64,000 nt of DNA from Fodinicurvata fenggangensis DSM 21160 (GTDB lineage: Bacteria; Pseudomonadota; Alphaproteobacteria; Kiloniellales; DSM-21159): the NCBI RefSeq assembly GCF_000686045.1, contig NZ_JMLV01000001.1:1-64000 (forward strand), in the 5' to 3' direction. Positions 55,990 to 64,000 of this stretch are shown piece after piece; position 1 is the stretch's first letter, and each line of letters opens with the position of its first letter. The position numbers and the translations under genes are program-made. A model generated the notes under the pieces. That model saw nothing but the letters and a program-made list of their open reading frames with translations, had not been told where the DNA came from and searched no databases.

Positions 55990-57330
55990 ATGAGACGACG
56001 GCTATTCGGAACCGACGGCATTCGCGGCCGCGCCAATGAGGAACCGGTAACGGCCACGACGGCACTGAAGTTGGCGATGGCCGCCGGGGCACAGTTCGCG
56101 CGCGGCTCGAAACACAACCTCGTGGTCATTGGTAAGGATACGCGGCTTTCGGGCTACATGCTGGAGCCGGCGCTGACCTCTGGCTTTATTTCAGTGGGCA
56201 TGGACGTGGTTCTGCTGGGCCCGATTCCGACACCGGCCGTGGGAATGTTGACGCGCAGCCTGCGGGCCGATCTGGGTGTCATGATTTCCGCGTCCCACAA
56301 TCCCTTCGAGGACAATGGCATAAAACTGTTCGGTCCGGATGGCTTCAAGCTGTCTGATGCGGTGGAAGGCTCCATCGAAGTGGCGATGGAGGAGGACCCT
56401 GTTCATATTCGCGCGGCAGGCGCCGAACTGGGCAAAGCGCGACGGCTGGAAGACGCCCTGGGCCGCTATCTGGAGTTTGTCAAAAGCAGTTTTCCGCGTG
56501 GCCTGCAGCTGGATGGACTGAAGATCGTGGTCGATTGCGCAAACGGGGCCGCCTATCGTGTGGCGCCGGACCTGCTGTACGAGTTGGGGTCCGAAGTCAT
56601 TCCCGTGGGTGTGGAGCCGGATGGTTTCAACATCAACCTGGATTGTGGCGCCACCTCACCAGGAACTCTGTCGGAGCGCGTACAAGCGGAAGGCGCAGAC
56701 CTGGGGGTGGCCCTGGATGGCGATGCGGACCGTGTTGTCTTCTGTGACCAGAATGGGCGCATTGTGGACGGCGACCAGGTGATGGGACTGATCGCGGGCA
56801 CCTGGAAACGGGCCGGCCGCCTCAGCAGTGCAAATGTGATCGCAACCGTGATGTCCAATCTGGGCCTGGAACGCTGGCTCGGAGAGAACAGCCTGGAGCT
56901 GCTGCGCACGCCGGTTGGTGACAGATACGTCGTCGAGCGCATGCGCCAGGAGAATTGCAACCTGGGGGGGGAGCCCTCTGGTCATATCATCATGAGCGAT
57001 TTCACGACCACGGGCGACGGTCTGATTGCCACATTGCAGGTTCTGGAGGCCCTGGTCACCGACGGGCGGGCGGCCAGCGAAGTTCTGTCGGTCTTCGAAC
57101 CTGTTCCCCAATTGTTAAGGAATGTGCGTTTCAATGGTGGCCAGCCGCTCGAGGCCGGGCCTGTTCAGGAGGCGATTCGTGATGGAGAGGACAGGCTTGG
57201 CGCGGGGGGCCGGCTGGTGATCCGGAAGTCAGGCACGGAACCCTTGATCCGCGTGATGGCCGAAGGCGACGATGCCAGTCTCGTCAAGCAGGTCGTGGAC
57301 GACATTGTCCAATCGATAGCCGAGGTTTAG
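55990..57330 (+). CDS. glmM: phosphoglucosamine mutase
   Basis: 446 residues; makes glucosamine-1-phosphate for UDP-GlcNAc. [20 protein letters not shown] at the start, the phosphoserine loop [18 protein letters not shown] near residue 100, the metal loop [13 protein letters not shown] near residue 240, the sugar loop [13 protein letters not shown], and the phosphate loop [12 protein letters not shown] near the end. Confidence 0.97.
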   Translation: MRRRLFGTDGIRGRANEEPVTATTALKLAMAAGAQFARGSKHNLVVIGKDTRLSGYMLEPALTSGFISVGMDVVLLGPIPTPAVGMLTRSLRADLGVMISASHNPFEDNGIKLFGPDGFKLSDAVEGSIEVAMEEDPVHIRAAGAELGKARRLEDALGRYLEFVKSSFPRGLQLDGLKIVVDCANGAAYRVAPDLLYELGSEVIPVGVEPDGFNINLDCGATSPGTLSERVQAEGADLGVALDGDADRVVFCDQNGRIVDGDQVMGLIAGTWKRAGRLSSANVIATVMSNLGLERWLGENSLELLRTPVGDRYVVERMRQENCNLGGEPSGHIIMSDFTTTGDGLIATLQVLEALVTDGRAASEVLSVFEPVPQLLRNVRFNGGQPLEAGPVQEAIRDGEDRLGAGGRLVIRKSGTEPLIRVMAEGDDASLVKQVVDDIVQSIAEV

Positions 57331-57356
57331 CCCGTTCACGAAAGGAACACGACGCG

Positions 57357-58142
57357 ATGACAAAAGGCAGGATTCTGCTGATAGGCCGTTCCGACTGCCT
57401 GGGGGAAAAGGGCGTTCAGGCTGGTATCTGGACAGCCGGTGTTCATGGCCTGACAACCTCCACGGTTATCATGAGCTTGACCGCACACGATGAAGGCCGG
57501 AATTTCGATGAAACCGAACTGCCGGGAACCTTCATCATTCGGCAGGCGGAAGCCATCCTGGACTCCCAGAAGATCGATGTCGTGAAAATCGGGCGTCTTT
57601 CCTCGGAGGAACAGATCGAGGCGACCGCAAGAATCCTGGAAGACAGCCGATTGTCCGGCTGTCCCGTGTTGATCTCACCCGCGTTCTTTCGTGCGAACGA
57701 CGAGCCGGCTCTGGGCGTGCGGGCAATCGCCCACTGGAAACGGCGCTTGCCCCACTTGGCACGGATGGTTGTCGTGACGGAGCGAGAGGCGGATGCTCTT
57801 GGCGGGTTCCAGGCTGAAGGCCGGGAGGAACTGCCGCATGTTGCCGAGACACTGGCGACGCTCGGCAGCGAAAGTGTGCTTCTCAGTGCACAGGACCCGG
57901 GTCGGGCTGGTGGTGTCGATATCTTCCTGGATGACGAGGGCATTCTGTACGAGCGGGACTTCCCGGTGACGAGACAGGGTGAGGCAGGACTCGATACGCC
58001 CAATCTCTCCACGGCAGTGGCCTGTCAATTGGCGCTGGGTCACGGGAACCAGGAGGCCGCACGTCGTGCCCGGGATTTCATTGTTACGGAACAGAATGGT
58101 GAGGCGGTCTTGTCGGATTTCACGAAGGTTCAGGGAGGCTGA
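57357..58142 (+). CDS. degenerate ThiD-like paralogue (probable pseudo-kinase)
   Basis: 261 residues with the ribokinase-like ThiD fold, but key motifs are altered. The substrate motif that is SGGGAGIQAD in the next gene is here CLGEKGVQAG, and the anion-hole GTGCT near the C-terminus is LDTPNLS. Sequence such as VVKIGRLSSEEQIEA and VLISPAF still aligns with ThiD (LKTGML..., LDPVM). It sits between glmM and bona fide thiD, eight bases before it. It may be a regulatory or different-substrate kinase. Confidence 0.72.
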   Translation: MTKGRILLIGRSDCLGEKGVQAGIWTAGVHGLTTSTVIMSLTAHDEGRNFDETELPGTFIIRQAEAILDSQKIDVVKIGRLSSEEQIEATARILEDSRLSGCPVLISPAFFRANDEPALGVRAIAHWKRRLPHLARMVVVTEREADALGGFQAEGREELPHVAETLATLGSESVLLSAQDPGRAGGVDIFLDDEGILYERDFPVTRQGEAGLDTPNLSTAVACQLALGHGNQEAARRARDFIVTEQNGEAVLSDFTKVQGG

Positions 58143-58150
58143 GCAGAAAT

Positions 58151-58957
58151 ATGATGGGACGTGTCCTCATTATCGCCGGATCTGATTCCGGCGGTGGGGC
58201 CGGGATTCAGGCGGATATCAAGACCGTCACTGCCCTGAAGGGCTATGCTGCCACGGCAATCACGGCCCTTACGGCCCAGAATACGCTGGGTGTTCATGGC
58301 GTGCATGGCATCGATCCAGATTTCATAGCCCAGCAGATCCAAGTGGTCCTGCAGGATATTGGAGCCGATGCCCTGAAAACGGGCATGCTGCATTCACCAG
58401 CCGTCATCGAGACGGTGGCAGGGGAACTGCGGGACTACAGCAATCGGATTCCTCTTGTCCTCGATCCCGTCATGGTGGCTCAAAGCGGTGCCAACTTGCT
58501 GGAACCGGAAGCCGTGGAGAGTCTCAAGGAAAATCTTCTACCGCTGGCAGACGTCCTTACGCCCAATGTACCGGAGGCCGAGAAGCTCACAGGCATGGAG
58601 ATTACCTCGCCTGAGCAGATGCAGACCGCGGCGCGCAGTCTGCTGGAAATGGGGCCACGCTCGGTCCTGCTGAAAGGCGGACACCTTGAAGGCGCAATCC
58701 TTTACGACGTTCTTGCGACTTCCGAGGGAGTCGAGGTTTTCTCGGATAAACGGATTGAGACCAGACAGACGCATGGGACGGGCTGCACCCTGGCTTCAGC
58801 CGTGGCAACGGGGTTGGCGCAGGGACTCACCAGAAGCCAGGCGGTGGCACGTGCGCGCGCGTATCTGCGTCGCGCCCTGAAGACACCACCCGGCTACGGG
58901 CAGGGTGAAGGCGGCGTGGATCACGCGCACACTGTTGGTGTTTTCCAGATGGACTGA
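58151..58957 (+). CDS. thiD: hydroxymethylpyrimidine/phosphomethylpyrimidine kinase
   Basis: 268 residues; phosphorylates HMP and HMP-P for thiamine. Motifs are intact: AGSDSGGGAGIQADIKT near residue 9, ALKTGMLHSPAVI, DPVMVAQSGANL, and the catalytic loop THGTGCTLASAVATGLAQG near residue 209. Two adjacent ATG codons (58151, 58154) can start it. The nearby ThiE-like gene at 34 kb is distant. Confidence 0.95.
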   Translation: MMGRVLIIAGSDSGGGAGIQADIKTVTALKGYAATAITALTAQNTLGVHGVHGIDPDFIAQQIQVVLQDIGADALKTGMLHSPAVIETVAGELRDYSNRIPLVLDPVMVAQSGANLLEPEAVESLKENLLPLADVLTPNVPEAEKLTGMEITSPEQMQTAARSLLEMGPRSVLLKGGHLEGAILYDVLATSEGVEVFSDKRIETRQTHGTGCTLASAVATGLAQGLTRSQAVARARAYLRRALKTPPGYGQGEGGVDHAHTVGVFQMD

Positions 58958-59163
58958 TGCGCTGGCAGTCAAACAGCGCGTCCAGCAGCCTATAAGGGTT
59001 TTCTTTTTACAGGAAACACTTCCAGATGGTTATCTAGGCCTGCGGAACTTTCAAGGTCCGCGTTATTATCTAACTGAAAAATAGATGTTATTCTTCTGAT
59101 TTTGTTCGGCTGGGCAGAAGCGGGGCGGATTCCGTCGTTTCCGGATATTTTCCGCAAGCTGCG

Positions 59164-59192
59164 TTGACGCACTGCAACATCAGGCCTAGTAT
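59164..59192 (+). promoter_or_regulatory. sigma-70-type promoter of serC
   Basis: TTGACG (59164-59169), 17-bp spacer, TAGTAT (59187-59192). The start point would be near 59199, giving a leader of about 49 bases. It lies in the 290-bp gap after thiD, which contains no gene that I see. Confidence 0.65.
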
Positions 59193-59199
59193 CCAGCCC

Positions 59200-59239
59200 T
59201 CAGCTATCGCTGAAGCGACCTATAAGCGCGAAGGAGCGC
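59200..59239 (+). promoter_or_regulatory. serC leader with two hairpins, candidate serC motif RNA
   Basis: Right at the predicted transcript start: hairpin TCAGC-TATC-GCTGA (59200-59213), then GCGC (59226-59229) and GCGC (59236-59239) closing a loop GAAGGA that holds the ribosome site of serC. This agrees with the serC RNA motif known in alphaproteobacteria upstream of serC by position and size; I could not compare it with the model. It may switch access to the ribosome site. Confidence 0.5.
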
Positions 59240-59247
59240 CATTTCAC

Positions 59248-60426
59248 ATGAATATGACTGTAAGCGCGGCATACAAGCCAGCGACACGTCCCGCGAATCC
59301 GAATTTCTCTTCCGGACCTTGCGCCAAGAGGCCCGGGTGGTCCCTTTCTGCGCTGGAAGATGCCTTTACCGGCCGTTCCCACAGGGCCAAGGCAGGGAAG
59401 GCAAAGTTGCAGGAAGTGATCGATCGCTCCAAATCCATACTGGGCCTGCCGGATGACTGGCGGCTGGGTATTGTTCCGGCGTCCGACACCGGGGCTGTCG
59501 AGATGGGGCTCTGGTCCCTGCTCGGTGCGCGCGGTGTCGATTTGCTGGCCTGGGAATCCTTTGGTTCCGGTTGGGTGACCGACGTGGTCAAGCAGTTGAA
59601 GCTTGAGGATGTCCGCCGGCTGGAAGCCGATTACGGACAACTGCCTGACCTGTCCTCTGTGGACGGTAATCGCGACATCGTCTTTACCTGGAATGGTACG
59701 ACCTCGGGTGTCTGCGTTCCGGATGCGGGCTGGATTCCGGCCGATCGCAAGGGCCTGGCCATCTGTGATGCCACTTCGGCAGCCTTTGCCATGGACCTGG
59801 ATTACAGCAAGCTGGATGTCGTGACCTGGTCCTGGCAGAAGGTCCTGGGCGGTGAAGGTGCGCACGGCATGCTGGCCTTGAGTCCGCGCGCCGTCGAGCG
59901 CCTGGAAAGCCACACCCCGACCTGGCCCTTGCCGAAGATTTTCCGCCTGACCAAGGGTGGCAAGCTGAACGAGGGAATCTTCCGCGGCGCCACCATCAAC
60001 ACACCTTCGATGCTCTGCGTCGAGGACGCCCTGGATGCGCTGAAGTGGGCGGAGTCCATTGGCGGCCTGGACACACTGGTTGCACGCTCTCGCGACAATC
60101 TCCAGGTCGTCGCCGACTGGGTGGCCCAGAGTGAATGGGCCGATTTCCTGGCCGAGGAAGCGGGCAGCCGGTCTTCGACCTCCATCTGCCTGAAGATTGT
60201 CGACCCCTGGTTTACGGCACTGCCGGCGGACAAGCAGGCAAGTGTGGCCGATGGTGTGGCGGCAAAACTTGAGGACGAGGGCGTGGCCTACGATATCAAT
60301 GCCTACCGGGATGCGCCGGCGGGATTGCGTATCTGGGGCGGTGCCACAGTTGAGCAGAGCGACATGAAGGCGCTTCTGCCGTGGCTTGATTGGGCCTATG
60401 CCGAGGTCAAGGCTTCCAACGCCTGA
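59248..60426 (+). CDS. serC: phosphoserine aminotransferase (alphaproteobacterial/archaeal-type SerC)
   Basis: 392 residues from ATG 59248; the longer frame is not supported. Converts 3-phosphohydroxypyruvate to phosphoserine with PLP; the lysine is in [20 protein letters not shown] near residue 199. [17 protein letters not shown] near residue 15 and [13 protein letters not shown] support the TIGR01365-like subgroup. 47 bp before serA, so both serine steps share a transcript. Confidence 0.95.
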   Translation: MNMTVSAAYKPATRPANPNFSSGPCAKRPGWSLSALEDAFTGRSHRAKAGKAKLQEVIDRSKSILGLPDDWRLGIVPASDTGAVEMGLWSLLGARGVDLLAWESFGSGWVTDVVKQLKLEDVRRLEADYGQLPDLSSVDGNRDIVFTWNGTTSGVCVPDAGWIPADRKGLAICDATSAAFAMDLDYSKLDVVTWSWQKVLGGEGAHGMLALSPRAVERLESHTPTWPLPKIFRLTKGGKLNEGIFRGATINTPSMLCVEDALDALKWAESIGGLDTLVARSRDNLQVVADWVAQSEWADFLAEEAGSRSSTSICLKIVDPWFTALPADKQASVADGVAAKLEDEGVAYDINAYRDAPAGLRIWGGATVEQSDMKALLPWLDWAYAEVKASNA

Positions 60427-60473
60427 AACAGCCGACGAAACCTGTCTTGAAACTGAATGGAAATCATTGATTC

Positions 60474-62057
60474 ATGCCAAAGATCCTTATTGCAGACAAA
60501 CTGAGCCCGCTTGCTGTCGATGTCTTTCGACAGCGCGGCCTGGAAGCCGATGTCGTCACCGGACTTTCGGAAGACGAATTGGTCGAACGTATTGCCGATT
60601 ATGACGGTCTCGCGGTGCGTTCCGCAACGAAGGCGACGGAACGGGTTCTGGAAGCCGGCGCCAAGGGTAACCTGAAGGTCGTCGGTCGCGCCGGTATTGG
60701 TGTGGACAACATCGATATCCCGGCTGCGACGGCCAACGGCGTGGTTGTGATGAACACGCCCTACGGGAATGCCGTCACCACAGCCGAGCACGCCATCGCC
60801 ATGATGTTCGCCATGGCGCGCCAGATTCCCCAGGCCAATGAATCCACGCAGGCCGGAAAGTGGGAAAAGTCCAAGTTCATGGGCACCGAACTGACCGGCA
60901 AGACCCTGGGGCTGATCGGTTGCGGAAACATCGGCACCATCGTTGCCGAGCGGGCACATGGCCTGAAGATGAAGGTGGTTTCCTATGACCCGTTCCTGTC
61001 ATTGGAGCGTGCAAAGGATCTGGGCATCGAAAAGGTCGAGCTGGACGATCTGCTGGCACGTGCCGACCTCATCACGCTTCATGTGCCCCTGAACGACCAG
61101 ACACGCGGGATACTGGATACCAAGGCCCTGGCCAAGTGCAAGGAGGGCGTGCGTATCGTCAACTGTGCCCGTGGTGGCCTGGTTGTGGAAGAGGATCTGA
61201 AGCAGGCACTGGATTCCGGTCAGGTCGCCGCGGCGGCACTGGATGTTTTCGAGGTGGAGCCGGCCAAGGAGAATGCGCTCTTCGGTCACCCGAACCTTGT
61301 CTGCACGCCGCACCTCGGCGCTTCTACCAGCGAGGCGCAGGAGAAGGTGGCCGTACAGGTGGCCGAACAGATGTCGGACTACATTCTGACCGGCGCCGTG
61401 ACCAATGCCATCAATATGCCCTCGCTCAGTGCAGAGGATGCCAAGCACCTGGGCCCCTACATGTCGCTGGCCGAACAGCTTGGCTCCTTCGCTGGCCAGC
61501 TCACACGCACGGGCTTGCAGTCGGTAAGGATCGAGTACGAGGGGCATGTCGCCGGCCTGAACACCAGGCCGCTGACCCAGACGGTGCTGGTCGGCCTGCT
61601 GCAGCCCATGCTGGATTCCGTGAATATGGTGAACGCGCCGATCATGGCGCGTGAGCGGGACATCGACGTGGCGGAGGTCAAGTACGAACGCGACTGTGAC
61701 TACCAGACCCTCATTCGCGTCACGGTCGAGACCGAGAACCAGGAACGCTCCGTGGCCGGAACCCTGTTCGGAGGTAGCAAGCCACGGCTCGTGGAGATCA
61801 AGGGCATCCAGGTCGAGGCACAGCTGGGCAAGCACATGCTCTATCTGACCAATCAGGACAAGCCCGGTGTGATCGGCGCCCTGGGGCGCATTCTTTCCGA
61901 TGCGGGGCTGAATATCGCAACCTTCCATCTGGGGCGGACCGAATTCGGCGGCGACGCCATTTGCCTGCTTGAGCTTGATGGCGATGTGCCGGCCCCCATC
62001 CTGAAGGAAATTCGCGAGCTGCCACAGGTTCTGCGGGCGGAACCCCTGCGCTTCTGA
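60474..62057 (+). CDS. serA: D-3-phosphoglycerate dehydrogenase
   Basis: 527 residues, first step of serine synthesis. Substrate domain, NAD-binding domain (TLGLIGCGNIGTIVAERAHG near residue 145), catalytic Arg-Glu-His (VRIVNCARGG, FEVEPAKENALFG, CTPHLGASTSEAQ), an intervening domain, and a C-terminal ACT domain (DKPGVIGALGRILSDAGLNI near residue 462) for feedback by serine. Confidence 0.97.
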   Translation: MPKILIADKLSPLAVDVFRQRGLEADVVTGLSEDELVERIADYDGLAVRSATKATERVLEAGAKGNLKVVGRAGIGVDNIDIPAATANGVVVMNTPYGNAVTTAEHAIAMMFAMARQIPQANESTQAGKWEKSKFMGTELTGKTLGLIGCGNIGTIVAERAHGLKMKVVSYDPFLSLERAKDLGIEKVELDDLLARADLITLHVPLNDQTRGILDTKALAKCKEGVRIVNCARGGLVVEEDLKQALDSGQVAAAALDVFEVEPAKENALFGHPNLVCTPHLGASTSEAQEKVAVQVAEQMSDYILTGAVTNAINMPSLSAEDAKHLGPYMSLAEQLGSFAGQLTRTGLQSVRIEYEGHVAGLNTRPLTQTVLVGLLQPMLDSVNMVNAPIMARERDIDVAEVKYERDCDYQTLIRVTVETENQERSVAGTLFGGSKPRLVEIKGIQVEAQLGKHMLYLTNQDKPGVIGALGRILSDAGLNIATFHLGRTEFGGDAICLLELDGDVPAPILKEIRELPQVLRAEPLRF

Positions 62058-62164
62058 GCCTTCTGGCCAGATGGCAGCCCCTGCGCACCAAAAAACGCTG
62101 GAGCAGGGCCGTTTCTTGTGGGATCAATGCGCCCGATTTTACGGTCTATGGCAGTATGAACAGT

Positions 62165-62205
62165 GAGGCCACGGGTCGCTTGCATTAAAGCGGGTCCGTG
62201 GCTTC
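62165..62205 (+). other. stem-loop in the serA-hisZ gap
   Basis: Ten bp of stem (62165-62174 with 62196-62205, one G-U) with an inner GCTT...AAGC pair, no T-run. It lies in the 229-bp gap 82 bp before hisZ. It might be a leader element of hisZ or an inefficient terminator of serA. Confidence 0.5.
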
Positions 62206-62286
62206 ACGGTCGTTCGAGACTGGGCAGGTGCGGCGGTCTGGACAGGCCACGTCCTGTTTGTCAGCTGCCGAAAGGATGGGGGTTAC

Positions 62287-63453
62287 ATGTACTCCGGCGA
62301 AGCAAACGGTGCGAGGCAGGCGTTGCTGCCTGCTGGCCTGCAGGACGTACTCTACCCGGATGCGGCCAATGAAGCGGCCATTGTGGAGAAGTTGATTCGC
62401 CATGTAAGCCGCCATGGCTATGAACGCGTCAAGCCACCACTGATTGAATTCGAGGACAGCCTTCTGGCCGGTCCGGGTGGTCAGGTTTCGGATCAGACCT
62501 TTCGCCTGATGGATCCCATAAGCCAGCGCATGATGGGCCTGAGGGCAGATATGACACCGCAGGTGGCGCGTGTCGCCATCTCGCGATTGGCCCAGGAACC
62601 GCGACCGCTCCGGCTTTGCTATGCCGGTGAGGTCTTGCGTGTGCGGGGCAGCCAGCTGCGCCCGGAACGCCAATTCACCCAGGTCGGTGTGGAACTGATC
62701 GGCAGTTCCGCCTCGCGTGCCGATGCCGAGGCCGTGTTCCTGGCTGCGGATGCGCTGCTGGCCCTGGGAGTCGAAGAGTTGTCCGTCGATCTGTCCCTGC
62801 CGACCCTGGTAGGACGGGTGTTCGAGGCGCTGGAACTGCCGGACAGCATGCAACAGGACCTGCGGGCGGCTCTGGACCGGAAGGACTCCGCGGCCGTGCA
62901 GCAGTCGGCTGGCACGCATGCCGCACTTTTCGACGGACTGCTGCGCGCTTCGGGGTTGGCCGAAGAGGCCCTGGAGCGTATCGAGAAACTGCCATTGCCA
63001 GCTGCGGTGAGGGGAGAGGTCGAACGTCTCGTCCAGGTGATCGGCGAGGTGCGCGCCATGAATCCCGGTCTGGTCATGACAGTGGATTGCGTCGACCACC
63101 GCGGCTTTGAATACCAGACGGGCCTCTCCTTTACCCTCTTTGCCTCTGGCGTGCGTGGCGAGTTGGGACGTGGTGGCCGCTATGACGCCCCGCGCGGCGA
63201 GGTCGAGGGAGAGCCCGCCATTGGCTTTACTCTCTTCATGGACTCTGTACTGCGTGCGCTTCCCGGACCTTCGCAGGGACGGCGCCTTTTCCTGCCTGTA
63301 GATGCGGACGGCGCCGCAGCGACGGCTTATCGGGCAGCGGGCTGGGTTACCGTGGCGGCACTTGACGACAGGATTGATCCCAGAAGTGAAGCGCTTCGCC
63401 TGAATTGCACCCACATTCTTGTGGGAAACAAGATCGAGGAACTGGAGGACTAG
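62287..63453 (+). CDS. hisZ: ATP phosphoribosyltransferase regulatory subunit
   Basis: 388 residues, a HisRS-like protein lacking synthetase activity that activates the short HisG. Motif 2-like region RLCYAGEVLRVRGSQLRPER near residue 118 with FTQVGVELIG, and GVRGELGRGGRYD near residue 289. AAGGATGGGGG precedes the ATG. Its presence implies a short-form HisG elsewhere. Lies six bp before purA. Confidence 0.93.
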   Translation: MYSGEANGARQALLPAGLQDVLYPDAANEAAIVEKLIRHVSRHGYERVKPPLIEFEDSLLAGPGGQVSDQTFRLMDPISQRMMGLRADMTPQVARVAISRLAQEPRPLRLCYAGEVLRVRGSQLRPERQFTQVGVELIGSSASRADAEAVFLAADALLALGVEELSVDLSLPTLVGRVFEALELPDSMQQDLRAALDRKDSAAVQQSAGTHAALFDGLLRASGLAEEALERIEKLPLPAAVRGEVERLVQVIGEVRAMNPGLVMTVDCVDHRGFEYQTGLSFTLFASGVRGELGRGGRYDAPRGEVEGEPAIGFTLFMDSVLRALPGPSQGRRLFLPVDADGAAATAYRAAGWVTVAALDDRIDPRSEALRLNCTHILVGNKIEELED

Positions 63454-63459
63454 GGTCTC

Positions 63460-64000
63460 ATGGCCAATGTTGTGGTTGTCGGCTCCCAGTGGGGAGACGA
63501 AGGCAAGGGCAAGATTGTCGACTGGCTGAGTGAACGTGCGGATGTGGTCGTGCGTTTTCAGGGTGGGCACAATGCAGGCCATACGCTGGTCATTGACGAT
63601 GTGACCTACAAACTGTCCCTCCTGCCGTCCGGTGTGGTGCGCTCGGACAAGCTGTCCATCATTGGCAATGGCGTCGTGGTGGATCCCTGGGCCTTGATGG
63701 AAGAGATCGAGCGCCTGCAGGGCCAGGGCGTGCAGATTTCGCCGGACAACCTGCGCATTGCCGACAACGCTGCACTCATCCTGCCCCTGCATGGACGCGT
63801 CGATCGCGCCCGCGAAACGGCACGGGGCGGCAAGGCCATCGGGACGACCGGCCGCGGGATCGGACCTGCTTACGAGGACAAGGTCGGACGCCGTGCCGTG
63901 CGTCTGTGCGACCTGTCGGATCCGGACCTGATCGCAGAGCGCGTGGACGCCCTGCTGGTCCATCACAATGCCCTGCTGCGTGGTCTGGGTGAGGCTGAGA
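63460..64000 (+). CDS. purA: adenylosuccinate synthetase, 3' end outside window
   Basis: About 180 residues are present from ATG 63460. [20 protein letters not shown] is the GTP-binding N-terminus of the family; [11 protein letters not shown] binds IMP/Mg, and [15 protein letters not shown] lies near residue 127. Joins IMP with aspartate to give adenylosuccinate, the substrate of the PurB coded at 13 kb. The rest lies past base 64000. Confidence 0.97.
   Translation, partial: MANVVVVGSQWGDEGKGKIVDWLSERADVVVRFQGGHNAGHTLVIDDVTYKLSLLPSGVVRSDKLSIIGNGVVVDPWALMEEIERLQGQGVQISPDNLRIADNAALILPLHGRVDRARETARGGKAIGTTGRGIGPAYEDKVGRRAVRLCDLSDPDLIAERVDALLVHHNALLRGLGEAE

Overview
The window is a chromosomal segment of a GC-rich alphaproteobacterium, most likely a salt-adapted member of the Rhodospirillales or relatives. 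The sequence supports this through a de novo glycine-betaine operon (glycine and dimethylglycine methyltransferases with metK and ahcY), DUF1476 (the alphaproteobacterial F1-ATPase zeta inhibitor) near purB, a zapA/6S RNA/5-FTHF cyclo-ligase block, a yebC-ruvCAB-ybgC-tolQRAB-pal-cpoB-tilS-ftsH-folP-glmM chain, and hisZ-purA adjacency. The genus call is inference; no rRNA or tRNA gene was seen. There is no CRISPR array, insertion sequence or prophage.

Layout. 0-3.8 kb (minus): osmolyte synthesis, GSMT-SDMT then metK-ahcY, so the two methyltransferases sit beside the enzymes that make SAM and remove SAH. 4.2-6.7 kb: a copper P-type ATPase behind a CueR-type operator. 6.8-9.8 kb (minus): class I ribonucleotide reductase nrdAB behind two NrdR boxes. 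10-14.1 kb: SRAP protein, NRDE protein, DUF1476, a possible small RNA, a GNAT acetyltransferase and purB. 14.2-22.3 kb (minus): a membrane sulfatase-fold protein, tamA and tamB in one overlapping operon.

22.3-29.5 kb is the least explained part. A tightly overlapping plus-strand operon (BchC-like dehydrogenase, degenerate PTPS/QueD-fold protein, GT4 glycosyltransferase, SAM methyltransferase, flippase-like membrane protein) meets a minus-strand operon (CDP-alcohol phosphatidyltransferase, YceI, FkbM methyltransferase, RibD-type reductase) tail to tail. This looks like an envelope or small-molecule pathway joining pterin/flavin-type chemistry to glycosylation and membrane steps; the product is unknown. 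opgH (osmoregulated periplasmic glucan synthase) follows at 29.6-31.6 kb.

32-39 kb: Sua5/TsaC, an orphan ParA, a ThiE-like protein, class I fructose-bisphosphate aldolase, gapdh and transketolase. 39.5-42.2 kb: coiled-coil protein, zapA, 6S RNA, 5-FTHF cyclo-ligase, YmdB phosphoesterase. 42.4-54.8 kb: yebC, ruvCAB, the Tol-Pal system, tilS and ftsH. 54.9-59 kb: folP, glmM, a degraded ThiD paralogue and thiD. 59.2-62 kb: serC-serA behind a structured leader, then hisZ and the first part of purA.

Most genes are housekeeping and identified with good confidence. The interesting signals are the 22-29 kb cluster with its degenerate PTPS-like protein, the ThiD pseudo-kinase next to thiD, the regulatory sites (CueR, NrdR pair, 16-bp palindrome at metK, serC leader), the candidate small RNA at 12 kb, and a TamA carrying a lipobox.
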